Made by a program: the position numbers and the translations under genes | Source of the DNA: JBFLVN01 sp040758475 | Lineage (GTDB): Bacteria > JAGRBM01 | Assembly: GCA_040758475.1 (NCBI GenBank) | Contig: JBFLVN010000138.1 | Coordinates: 1-9,730 of the forward strand | Direction: 5' to 3' | DNA: 9,730 bases | Notes under the pieces: generated by a model | The model's input: the letters and a program-made list of their open reading frames with translations, nothing else | Database searches by the model: none | What the model was told of the DNA's origin: nothing | Part shown: piece after piece, positions 1 through 6,152 of the stretch | Numbering within the stretch: position 1 is the stretch's first letter | Layout of the letters: every line of letters begins with the position of its first letter

Positions 1-1
1 G

Positions 2-1144
2 GTTTTCAGTTTCCCCACGCGCATCGAGTTCGGCCCGGGCGCCCTGGCGCGGCTCGTTCCGGGCCTAACGCCCCTTGGGAAGCGGATTCTCGTCGTCACG
101 GACCGGGGTCTGGCGCGATCCCCCCTCGTGGCGAAGGTCCTGGACCTCCTGGCCGGTGGCGGTTTTGCGGCCGAACTCTTTAGCGACCTGGACCCCAACC
201 CGACGGAAGAAGCGGTGCTCCGCGGCGTATCGGCGTTCAAAGCGTTCCGGGGGGAAGCCCTGGTCGCCGTGGGCGGCGGATCGGCCATGGACACGGCCAA
301 GGCCGTGCGCCTCATGGCGACCCATCCGGGAAGCATTTTCGACTACGACGATTTGAAGGACGGCGCTTCCCGCATCCGCCCCGGCATGCCCCCGATGATC
401 GCCATTCCCACGACCGCCGGAACGGGCTCGGAGGCCGGAAGGTCCACGGTGATCGCCGACGCGCGGACCAAACTCAAGGTGCTCGTTTTCAGCCCCTACC
501 TGATCCCCACGTTTTCCATCTGCGATCCGGAACTGACTCTCACGCTGCCCCCCGCCATCACGGCCGCGACGGGGATTGATGCCCTGGCCCACAACATCGA
601 GGCGTTCCTGGTGCCCTCCTATCATCCGATTTGCGACGGCGCGGCCCGGGAGGGGATCGAGCGGATCGGGGCGAACCTGGAAAAAGCCGTAAAACGTGGA
701 ACGAAAGACCTCTCGGCCCGCACCGAGATGATGATGGGGGCGATTTTGGGCGCCGTGGCGTTCCAGAAGGGCGTGGGCGTGTGCCATGCGCTTGCCCACC
801 CCCTCTCAACGGTCGGAAACGTTCCCCACGGCGCCGCTAACGGGCTCTTTCTCGCAAGGACGATGCGCTTTAACGAACGGGCGGCGCGCAAGAAACTCGC
901 CCGGGTGGCGCAGGCCCTTGGAGTGGAGAGGGGAAGCGAGAGCGCATCCGCCCGGGCCGCCATCGCCCGGGTCGACAAACTGGCGCGGAGCGTGGGGATG
1001 CCCAAGACCCTTGGGGACGTGGGCATCGGGAAAGATCAGATCGCCGAGCTGACGGCCCTCGCCTTCCAGGACGCGGCCCACCGGACCAATCCCCGGCCCG
1101 TCCAGGCCAAGGACTTGGAGCGCCTTTACCGGTCTGCCCTTTGA
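2..1144 (+). CDS. Iron-dependent (group III) alcohol dehydrogenase, 5'-partial
   Basis: NAD(P)-dependent oxidation of an alcohol to an aldehyde, or the reverse, in the cytoplasm. The frame is open from base 2 and begins with FSFPTRIEFGPGAL, the usual first strand of this family, so only a few N-terminal residues are missing; 380 residues are visible. Counting from base 2, the nucleotide-binding GGGSAMDTAK is at about residues 91-100. The metal ligands are D193 and H197 (GIDALAHNIEA), H262 (GVCHALAHPL) and H276 (NVPHGAAN), with H266 in the place of the extra active-site histidine. Their spacing matches E. coli FucO (D196, H200, H263, H277). The TGA stop overlaps the ATG at 1144, and the gene is followed by an aldehyde dehydrogenase and a gamma-glutamyl hydrolase, so it probably supplies or removes an aldehyde in the same route. 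Family is firm; substrate cannot be read from the sequence. Confidence 0.93.
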   Translation, partial: VFSFPTRIEFGPGALARLVPGLTPLGKRILVVTDRGLARSPLVAKVLDLLAGGGFAAELFSDLDPNPTEEAVLRGVSAFKAFRGEALVAVGGGSAMDTAKAVRLMATHPGSIFDYDDLKDGASRIRPGMPPMIAIPTTAGTGSEAGRSTVIADARTKLKVLVFSPYLIPTFSICDPELTLTLPPAITAATGIDALAHNIEAFLVPSYHPICDGAAREGIERIGANLEKAVKRGTKDLSARTEMMMGAILGAVAFQKGVGVCHALAHPLSTVGNVPHGAANGLFLARTMRFNERAARKKLARVAQALGVERGSESASARAAIARVDKLARSVGMPKTLGDVGIGKDQIAELTALAFQDAAHRTNPRPVQAKDLERLYRSAL

Positions 1145-1161
1145 TGCCACAAGCCACCAGC

Positions 1162-1167
1162 GGAGGA
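1162..1167 (+). promoter_or_regulatory. Ribosome binding site that favours a GTG start for the aldehyde dehydrogenase
   Basis: GGAGGA lies 9 bases before an in-frame GTG at 1177. The earlier in-frame starts, TTG 1141 and ATG 1144, have no purine-rich Shine-Dalgarno stretch just upstream, although ATG 1144 overlaps the previous stop and could be reached by translational coupling. Confidence 0.6.
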
Positions 1168-1176
1168 AGCACCAGC

Positions 1177-2688
1177 GTGAAAGACGGAAATTACCGCGCG
1201 ATCGCCAAGGAACTCAAAGCGGGACTCAAAGCCGGCCGGCTTTTCGTGGACGGCGAGTTCGTCCGGGCGCGCTCCAAGAAGAAGATCGCGGTGATCAACC
1301 CGGCGACCCAGGAACTCCTGACCGACATCGCGGAAGCCCAGGCCGACGACGTAAATAACGCTGTCGCTTCGGCGCAGCGGGCGTTCGAGTCGGAAGAATG
1401 GCGCTCGATGGACGCGGCCGCCCGGGGGCGCCTCCTCTGGAAGATCGGGGATCTCATCGAAAAGCACAAGACGGAACTCGCCGTCCTCGAATCGCTCTCC
1501 AACGGGAAGACCGTGACGGAGGCGCTCCGGGGCGATATTCCGCCCGCCTGGGATATTTTCCGCTACTACGCCGGGTGGGCCAACAAGTACCACGGGGAGA
1601 CGATCCCGGTGGACGGCCCCTACCTCAACTACACGCTCCGCGAGCCCGTGGGGGTCGTTGGGGCGATCGTCGCCTGGAATTATCCGCTCCTTCTGGCTTG
1701 TTGGAAGATCGCCCCCGCGCTCGCCATGGGGAACACGGTCGTCCTCAAGCCCGCCGAGCAGACGCCCCTTACGGCGCTCTACTTCGCGGAGCTCTTGAAC
1801 AAAGCGGGCGTTCCGCCGGGCGTCGTCAACGTCGTGACGGGTGCCGGCCAGACGGGCTCGCTTCTCGCCCGTCACCCCGGCGTCGACAAGATCGCCTTTA
1901 CGGGTTCCACCGAAACGGGGCGGCGCATTCTCCAGGCATCGGCGGAAAGCAATCTAAAGCGCGTCTCCCTCGAACTGGGAGGGAAATCCCCGAACATCGT
2001 TTTCGCCGACGCGGACCTGGATGTGGCCACGCAGAGCGCCTTCCGCGCCATCTTCGCCAACAAGGGGGAGATTTGCAGCGCCGGGTCGCGGCTCCTCGTC
2101 GAGCGCCGGATTTACGACGAGATGGTTGATCGCCTCCGGGAGAAGGCCGCCGCCCTCAAGGTGGGCGACCCCTTGGACCCGGAAACCGGCATGGGCGCCC
2201 AGGTGAGCCGGGCGCAACTAAGGCGCGTGCTCGGGTACATCGAACTAGGGAAGAAGGAAGGGGCCCGCGTGGCGGCGGGAGGGGGCAGGGACAAGAGCCC
2301 CGAGAACCGCCGCGGCAATTTCGTCAAGCCCACCGTCTTCACGGACGTAAAGAGCGGCATGAAAATCGCCCAGGAAGAGATTTTTGGCCCGGTTCTCTGC
2401 GTTATCCCCTTCGATGGCCCCGAGGAAGCGGCCAAGATCGCCAACCACTCGCGGTATGGCCTTGTCGCCGCCGTCTGGACGCGCGACGTGGGACTCGCTC
2501 ACGCCCTCGCCCGGAAAATCCGGGCCGGGTCCGTGTGGATCAATACCTACAACGGGTTCGATAGCGCTTCGCCCTTCGGAGGTTGCAAGGAGTCCGGCAT
2601 GGGCCGGGAGATGGGCGTTCATGCCCTCGAAAGCTACACCCACGTCAAATCCGTCTGGGTCGCCCTGGACCGGGACGTGAAGGCGTAA
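1177..2688 (+). CDS. NAD(P)-dependent aldehyde dehydrogenase, betaine-aldehyde/PuuC-like
   Basis: Oxidises an aldehyde to a carboxylate with NAD(P)+ in the cytoplasm. Start GTG 1177 is chosen because a GGAGGA site precedes it by 9 bases and because it gives 503 residues, the usual length; ATG 1144 would add 11 residues. In this numbering the oxyanion Asn is N168 (AWNYP), the cofactor Lys is K191 (VLKPAEQTPL), the general-base Glu is E266 (LELGGKSP) and the catalytic Cys is C300 (GEICSAGSR), nearly the same as E268 and C302 of well-known ALDHs. EEIFGPVL and FGGCKESGMGRE near the C-terminus are also typical. It lies between an iron alcohol dehydrogenase and a PuuD-like hydrolase, 5 bases before the latter, which suggests oxidation of a gamma-glutamylated aminoaldehyde. 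ALDHs of this class have varied substrates, so betaine aldehyde or another aldehyde remains possible. Confidence 0.93.
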   Translation: MKDGNYRAIAKELKAGLKAGRLFVDGEFVRARSKKKIAVINPATQELLTDIAEAQADDVNNAVASAQRAFESEEWRSMDAAARGRLLWKIGDLIEKHKTELAVLESLSNGKTVTEALRGDIPPAWDIFRYYAGWANKYHGETIPVDGPYLNYTLREPVGVVGAIVAWNYPLLLACWKIAPALAMGNTVVLKPAEQTPLTALYFAELLNKAGVPPGVVNVVTGAGQTGSLLARHPGVDKIAFTGSTETGRRILQASAESNLKRVSLELGGKSPNIVFADADLDVATQSAFRAIFANKGEICSAGSRLLVERRIYDEMVDRLREKAAALKVGDPLDPETGMGAQVSRAQLRRVLGYIELGKKEGARVAAGGGRDKSPENRRGNFVKPTVFTDVKSGMKIAQEEIFGPVLCVIPFDGPEEAAKIANHSRYGLVAAVWTRDVGLAHALARKIRAGSVWINTYNGFDSASPFGGCKESGMGREMGVHALESYTHVKSVWVALDRDVKA

Positions 2689-2693
2689 GAAAA

Positions 2694-3431
2694 ATGATCC
2701 ACGTCGCGCTTTCGGCCAACCGCCTCCCCGCCGATCCTTTGAGGGACCTCTACCGCGGTAAGGAACTCGAGTACCTGGAATCCACCCTCGTCCAGCGCCT
2801 CGCGGATTTGAATACCCTTCCTCTCATGGTGCCCACGCTTTCGGGGTTGGGGGCGGTGCGGGAGTTCGCTTCTTTGTGCGACGGGCTCGTCCTGAGCGGC
2901 GGCGCGGACGTTTGCCCCCTGTCCTACGGCCGCCGGAAATTCGATCCCCGCTGGCCGGGTGACCGCCGGCGTGACCTCGCGGAACTGGCCCTCATCGCCG
3001 CGTTCCGCCGCGCGAAGAAACCCATCCTGGGGGTTTGCCGTGGCGTCCAGATTTTGAACGTGGCCTACGGGGGGACGCTCTACCAGGACCTTCCCTCGGA
3101 GCGGCCGACGTGGGTCATCCACCGTGATTCCAAGCGCTACGACCGGAACCGCCACCGTGTGACGTTGGAAGGCGGGACACTCCTTTCCCGATTGGCGCGC
3201 GGCCGCCGGGAAGTAACGGTCAACACGGTCCATCATCAAGGGATCAAGGATTTGGGGCGCGGCTTGCGGCCGATCGCCTGGAGCGAGGATGGCCTCGTCG
3301 AAGCCACGGAAGATCCCCGCGCCCGGTTCATCGTGGGCATTCAGTGGCACCCCGAGTGGACGGCCGTGCGGAGCGAGATCCCCGGTTCCAAGCTCTTTGG
3401 AGCGTTCCTCGCCGCCTGCCGGAAGCCTTAA
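2694..3431 (+). CDS. Gamma-glutamyl hydrolase, peptidase C26 / PuuD-like
   Basis: Class I glutamine amidotransferase-fold hydrolase that would release glutamate from a gamma-glutamyl compound, as PuuD does with gamma-glutamyl-GABA. It has 245 residues (E. coli PuuD has 254). The nucleophile is C115 in the elbow GVCRG, and the rest of the triad is H219 and E221 in QWHPEW. VLSGGADVCPLSYG (about 67-80), the GGTLYQDLP stretch after the elbow and VNTVHHQGIK (about 176-185) are all typical of the family. ATG 2694 is chosen because the residues after it begin the first strand (MIHVALSANRLP); longer in-frame starts run into the aldehyde dehydrogenase gene. The ribosome site is poor (AAGAAAA), so translation may be coupled to the gene 5 bases upstream. 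It is the last gene of the + operon. Confidence 0.9.
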   Translation: MIHVALSANRLPADPLRDLYRGKELEYLESTLVQRLADLNTLPLMVPTLSGLGAVREFASLCDGLVLSGGADVCPLSYGRRKFDPRWPGDRRRDLAELALIAAFRRAKKPILGVCRGVQILNVAYGGTLYQDLPSERPTWVIHRDSKRYDRNRHRVTLEGGTLLSRLARGRREVTVNTVHHQGIKDLGRGLRPIAWSEDGLVEATEDPRARFIVGIQWHPEWTAVRSEIPGSKLFGAFLAACRKP

Positions 3432-3438
3432 AACCAAA

Positions 3439-3458
3439 GGGCGCGGTCATCCGCGCCC
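3439..3458 (-). terminator. Intrinsic terminator of the first diiron gene
   Basis: An 8-bp perfect GC stem (GGGCGCGG / CCGCGCCC) with a 4-base loop. Read on the minus strand it is followed by TTTGGTTTT, a T-rich tail, and lies 23 bases past the stop of the minus-strand gene at 3482. On the plus strand the following bases are CCTGGTACTGG with no T tract, so it serves mainly the minus strand, though the stem sits between convergent genes and might also slow the + operon. Confidence 0.75.
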
Positions 3459-3481
3459 CCTGGTACTGGCCGCCGAGGGTC

Positions 3482-4459
3482 TTAAGCCGACGGCTCGAAA
3501 TTCTCGAACTTCAAAATATCCAAGTCCGCGAAGCGGTCCCGGAGCTTTCCGGTCAGAAGACCGATCCTCTTTAGATTGGGGACGATATTGGCAAAGAGCA
3601 TCTTGCGGAATTCCCGCATGGCCGGGGCGTTGAGCGAGAGCTCGACGCAGCGATCCACGGGAAAGCCCATCTTCTCCCAGACTTCTTTTCCGGTGAACCG
3701 GTCTCGCATGAGGACGCAGGCCTCGTAGGCGAAGTCCTGCCGCTCCTTAAATTCCTTTTCAGTCATGTCCTGGTAGAGGCCCCGCAGGCTCATGACGCCG
3801 AAGGCCACGTGCCGGGCTTCGTCGTCCATCACGTGACGGGTTAGGTCGCGGATGAGCGGTTCCTTGGAGAAGGTGTTGATGAACTTGAAGGCCGAGAGGG
3901 CGAGGCCTTCTACCATGATCTGCATCCCCAAATACTTCATGTCCCAGCGGGAGTCGGTGAGGATGAGATCGAGGAGTTTTTTTAGTTCCGGATTGATGGG
4001 ATAGGTGAGTTCGAGCTTTTCGCGGAGGTACTTTTCATACACCTCCACGTGCCGGGCTTCGTCCATCACCTGAGTGGCGGCGTAGTACTTGGCGTCGATC
4101 CACGGCACTGCGTCCACCAGCTGCGCGGTCGCCAGGAGCGCCCCCTGCTCACCGTGCAGGAATTGGGAGAGGGTCCAGGACTGGAACTCGTGCCGGAGTT
4201 GCTGGATTTCCCGGGGCGTGAGTTTTTTCCACATGTCGGTGCCGTAGATGGCGATCTGGGCGTCGGGCATGTGCTCGCCCTCGGGGTCCACGTCCGTCTT
4301 CCAGGCAAGATCGGTCTGGCCGTTCCACTGCCCTTTCTTGGCTTTTTCATAAAGCGTCCGCAGGTCCTGGCGCTGGGTGTCGTAGTTCCAGGTGTAGGCC
4401 GTTGGGAAATGGACGTTTAGCCACTCGGTCGCTTCGGCGAGATTCTTGGGAAGCTGCAT
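3482..4459 (-). CDS. Ferritin-like diiron-carboxylate protein (R2/monooxygenase-like), paralog A
   Basis: 325-residue, mainly helical, soluble protein with the ligand set of a non-haem diiron oxidase or oxygenase: E104 (LHGEQGAL), E134 and H137 (MDEARHVE), E184 (MVEGLALS), E214 and H217 (DDEARHVAF). The doubled DEARH motif is the form found in bacterial multicomponent monooxygenase hydroxylases and resembles acyl-ACP desaturases; AurF-type N-oxygenases have an extra His that I do not see. No signal peptide or membrane segment is evident. Start ATG 4459 has GGAGG 9 bases upstream. It follows ssb by 99 bases without a clear terminator between and ends at its own terminator. The fold and metal site are well supported; whether it is an oxygenase, oxidase or desaturase, and on what, is unknown. 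A related protein lies at 6153-7091. Confidence 0.75.
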   Translation of the reverse strand: MQLPKNLAEATEWLNVHFPTAYTWNYDTQRQDLRTLYEKAKKGQWNGQTDLAWKTDVDPEGEHMPDAQIAIYGTDMWKKLTPREIQQLRHEFQSWTLSQFLHGEQGALLATAQLVDAVPWIDAKYYAATQVMDEARHVEVYEKYLREKLELTYPINPELKKLLDLILTDSRWDMKYLGMQIMVEGLALSAFKFINTFSKEPLIRDLTRHVMDDEARHVAFGVMSLRGLYQDMTEKEFKERQDFAYEACVLMRDRFTGKEVWEKMGFPVDRCVELSLNAPAMREFRKMLFANIVPNLKRIGLLTGKLRDRFADLDILKFENFEPSA

Positions 4460-4539
4460 GAGACAAGGCCTCCGCGTTCGGCCTGCAAACGAGTGCCGAC
4501 GCGGAAGTCAGTGTAAGAAACACCGTTTGAAGAAAACTA

Positions 4540-4551
4540 TGACAATTGTCA
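4540..4551. promoter_or_regulatory. Perfect 12-bp palindrome TGACAATTGTCA, possible operator
   Basis: The palindrome lies 7 bases past the ssb stop, in an AT-rich patch of the 99-base gap before the first diiron gene, about 80 bases upstream of its start. It has no T tract of the terminator type and no loop, so a protein-binding site is more likely than a hairpin. A 12-bp palindrome can occur by chance a few times in a window this size, so the call is weak. Confidence 0.3.
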
Positions 4552-4558
4552 GAAAGTC

Positions 4559-5023
4559 TTAGAACGGGATGTCGTCGTCGCCCGCCGAACCGCCCATGGG
4601 TTCGTCGGGGGGCGGGGCTTCGTCCATGTCGTTCGAAGCGGGGGCCGCTTTGCCGGGGCCCCGGGGGGCGCCTTTGCCGGGGGCATCCCCGCGGCCGCCG
4701 AGCATGGTCATGTTGGCGGCGATGATCTCGGTCGTCTTGCGGTTCTGCCCTTGCTTGTCCTGCCACTTGCGGGTCTGGAGGCGGCCTTCGATGAAGACCT
4801 GCCGGCCCTTGGCGAGGTACTGGCCGCAGATGTCGGCCAGCTTTCCGAAGGCCACGATGTCGTGCCATTCGGTGTGGTCTTCCCACTCACCCTGCTGGTT
4901 CTTGCGACGGTCGTTCGTGGCGATGGAGAAATTGGCGACGGCCGTGCCAGAGCCCGTGTACCGGATTTCCGGGTCCTTGCCCAAGTGCCCGATCAGCATC
5001 ACTTTGTTGAGTGAACCAGCCAT
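4559..5023 (-). CDS. ssb: Single-stranded DNA-binding protein SSB
   Basis: Binds single-stranded DNA as a tetramer in replication, recombination and repair. The 154 residues comprise an OB-fold domain at about 3-107, starting LNKVMLIGHLGKDPEIRYT and containing the aromatic and basic positions around WEDHTEWHDIVAFGK and GQYLAKGRQVFIEGRL, then a Gly/Pro/Ala-rich flexible linker (about 108-148), and the acidic tip DDDIPF (149-154) that binds partner proteins. Start ATG 5023 gives the canonical N-terminus; the ribosome site is only a G-rich GGGGG about 10 bases upstream. A sigma70-like promoter lies just upstream. Unlike the common rpsF-ssb-rpsR order, no S6 or S18 gene adjoins it; the nearest upstream gene is rpsU, which ends with its own terminator. 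Confidence 0.97.
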   Translation of the reverse strand: MAGSLNKVMLIGHLGKDPEIRYTGSGTAVANFSIATNDRRKNQQGEWEDHTEWHDIVAFGKLADICGQYLAKGRQVFIEGRLQTRKWQDKQGQNRKTTEIIAANMTMLGGRGDAPGKGAPRGPGKAAPASNDMDEAPPPDEPMGGSAGDDDIPF

Positions 5024-5058
5024 AGAAGAGACCCCCGAACGCCAGTGACTTGCGGCGG

Positions 5059-5087
5059 ATGTTATCGGGGTGAGGGTAAGGGGTCAA
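5059..5087 (-). promoter_or_regulatory. Sigma70-like promoter of ssb
   Basis: On the minus strand TTGACC (5082-5087; 5 of 6 consensus bases) is separated by exactly 17 bases from TAACAT (5059-5064; 4 of 6). The predicted start point near 5052 gives a leader of about 29 bases before the ssb ATG. Confidence 0.6.
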
Positions 5088-5135
5088 TCAGCGTGTGACG
5101 GGGGATGTCACGGCCCGTCCTCCGCCACAAAGCAA

Positions 5136-5161
5136 AAGGGGCGCGGTTTCCCGCGCCCCTT
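5136..5161 (-). terminator. Intrinsic terminator of rpsU
   Basis: An 11-bp perfect stem (AAGGGGCGCGG / CCGCGCCCCTT) with loop TTTC on the plus strand, ending 23 bases after the rpsU stop. Read on the minus strand the stem runs into TTTT counting its last two bases, followed by GCTTTG. Its core equals that of the hairpin at 3439-3458. Confidence 0.8.
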
Positions 5162-5184
5162 GGAAAGTCCTGGCAAATAGCGGG

Positions 5185-5412
5185 TCAGGAACCCGGCTTC
5201 TTGAACTCCGTACGCTTGCGCATGCTCTTACGCTCTTTGCGGAGGCGGCGGCGCTCGGCCTTCTGTTCTTTCATCCGGCGCTGTTCGGAGGGTTTCAAAT
5301 AGTACTCCCGGCGGCGCATCTCCTGCTTGATGCCCGAGCGGTCCACGATCTTGCGGAAACGCCGGAGCGCCTTGTCGAACGGTTCACCGGGATCGACGTA
5401 AACTTGTGCCAT
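5185..5412 (-). CDS. rpsU: Small ribosomal subunit protein bS21
   Basis: 75-residue, very basic protein of the 30S subunit that sits near the 3' end of 16S rRNA and aids initiation. The N-terminal part MAQVYVDPGEPFDKALRRFR and the following KQEMRRREYYLKPSEQRR are the family signature, with a Lys/Arg-rich C-terminal helix. The length is close to the usual 60-75. Start ATG 5412 is chosen because AAGGAGG lies 5 bases upstream; longer in-frame starts run antisense through the neighbouring gene. It is monocistronic, with its own terminator. Confidence 0.96.
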   Translation of the reverse strand: MAQVYVDPGEPFDKALRRFRKIVDRSGIKQEMRRREYYLKPSEQRRMKEQKAERRRLRKERKSMRKRTEFKKPGS

Positions 5413-5432
5413 GCGGGCCTCCTTGGCCTGTT

Positions 5433-5453
5433 TCCCGGGACGTTTCCCCGGGA
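5433..5453 (-). promoter_or_regulatory. Stem-loop in the rpsU leader
   Basis: A perfect 7-bp stem (TCCCGGG / CCCGGGA) with a 7-base loop lies 9 bases upstream of the rpsU Shine-Dalgarno site. If the weak promoter at 5462-5488 is right, it forms the very 5' end of the mRNA. There is no T tract, so it is not a standard terminator. A role in mRNA stability or translational feedback is possible but not shown. Confidence 0.4.
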
Positions 5454-5461
5454 GGGCGGGC

Positions 5462-5488
5462 AGTCTAGACGATTTTTGGAAAAGGCAA
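5462..5488 (-). promoter_or_regulatory. Weak candidate promoter of rpsU
   Basis: Minus-strand TAGACT (5462-5467; 4 of 6 consensus bases) with TTGCCT upstream (4 of 6), at a spacing of only 15 bases. It is the best pair in the 164-base gap between rpsU and the divergent gene, but the spacing is short. Confidence 0.3.
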
Positions 5489-5576
5489 AGGGTGGCTTTT
5501 AGGGGCTTTAAATCCCAGAATCCCGCATCGGACCCGGGGCATCCAAAGCCCCAAGCCGAAGGGAGCGAGGGGCCAC

Positions 5577-6101
5577 ATGCGGTTAAAAGAAGGAACGAAG
5601 GCGCCAGACCTGGAAGCGACGAACTGGGACGGGACCCGGGTAAAGCTGTCGGATTACCGGGATAAAAAGGTCTGGCTGGCGTTCTTCCGCTACGCCTCCT
5701 GCCCTCTGTGCAACCTGCGGGTCCACGACATGATCCAGCGCCAGGACGAACTAAAAGGCCTTTCGATCCTGGCCGTCTTCCAGTCGCCCCCCGAGAGCAT
5801 TGCTGAATACGTGGGAAAACAAGAACCGCCGTTCCCCCTGCTCTCCGATCCGGAAGAAAAACTCTACAAGCTCTATGGCCTCGAATCGGGTTTGGGGGCT
5901 TTCGTGAGCCCCAAGAACCTGGTTCCGGGCGCCAAGGCCACCCGGCTTGGATTCCTCCCGGGCAGGATGGAAGGGACAAAAACCCGCATTCCGGGGGATT
6001 TTCTCATCGGCCCCGACGGCGTGATCCAGAAGGCTTTTTACGGTGAAGTGATCTCGGATCACATCCCCTTCGAGGATGCGGTGAAGTTCGCGCAGAAGTA
6101 A
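5577..6101 (+). CDS. Thioredoxin-fold AhpC/TSA-family peroxiredoxin-like protein
   Basis: 174-residue soluble protein of the AhpC/TSA (peroxiredoxin-like) class, probably a thiol peroxidase or thiol-disulfide oxidoreductase. It begins with the family's KEGTKAPDLEATNWDGTRVKLSDYRDKKVWLAFFR. The active-site region is YASCPLCNLRV, with C42 and C45 as a CxxC pair, and later DFLIGPDGVIQKAFYG (about 141-156) is the usual beta-hairpin region. No signal peptide is visible, so it is likely cytoplasmic. A CxxC in place of the classical T/S-x-x-C puts it nearer the thioredoxin-like branch than the typical 2-Cys AhpC. ATG 5577 is preceded by a purine-rich GGGAGCGAGGGG. It is divergent from rpsU and convergent with the diiron gene to its right. 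Function beyond redox is uncertain. Confidence 0.82.
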   Translation: MRLKEGTKAPDLEATNWDGTRVKLSDYRDKKVWLAFFRYASCPLCNLRVHDMIQRQDELKGLSILAVFQSPPESIAEYVGKQEPPFPLLSDPEEKLYKLYGLESGLGAFVSPKNLVPGAKATRLGFLPGRMEGTKTRIPGDFLIGPDGVIQKAFYGEVISDHIPFEDAVKFAQK

Positions 6102-6107
6102 GAAAAA

Positions 6108-6129
6108 GGGCGGACCCGTTGGTCCACCC
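6108..6129 (-). terminator. Intrinsic terminator of the regulator-diiron operon
   Basis: On the minus strand GGGTGGACC pairs with GGTCCGCCC (9 bp, one G-U pair) around loop AACG, followed by TTTTTCTT. It lies 23 bases after the stop at 6153. On the plus strand the same stem has a C-A mismatch and no T tract, so it acts on the minus strand only. Confidence 0.8.
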
Positions 6130-6152
6130 CTAATCGAAACTGAAAATCCGCT

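Noticed and set aside
65..799. Long open frame on the minus strand antisense to the alcohol dehydrogenase
   Set aside because: It overlaps a well-supported gene, shows no recognisable domain and has the Arg/Gly/His-rich make-up of GC-rich shadow frames.
1126..1875. 249-residue minus-strand open frame antisense to the aldehyde dehydrogenase
   Set aside because: Low-complexity charged translation without motifs; the opposite strand carries complete ALDH signatures.
2583..3431. Longer PuuD-like protein starting inside the aldehyde dehydrogenase
   Set aside because: The extra 37 residues are out of frame with ALDH coding and do not resemble the family; ATG 2694 starts the first strand.
3482..4459. 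AurF-type N-oxygenase assignment for diiron paralog A
   Set aside because: AurF uses an extra His four residues before the last Glu ligand; here that place does not hold a His. The doubled DEARH fits other diiron groups better.
5094..5112. CRP-like TGTGA...TCAC site upstream of the ssb promoter
   Set aside because: The gap between the half-sites is 9 rather than 6 bases, so it is not a CRP box; only a short imperfect inverted repeat remains.
5185..5979. 264-residue version of bS21
   Set aside because: The extra N-terminal part is antisense to the peroxiredoxin-like gene; AAGGAGG just before ATG 5412 fixes the start.
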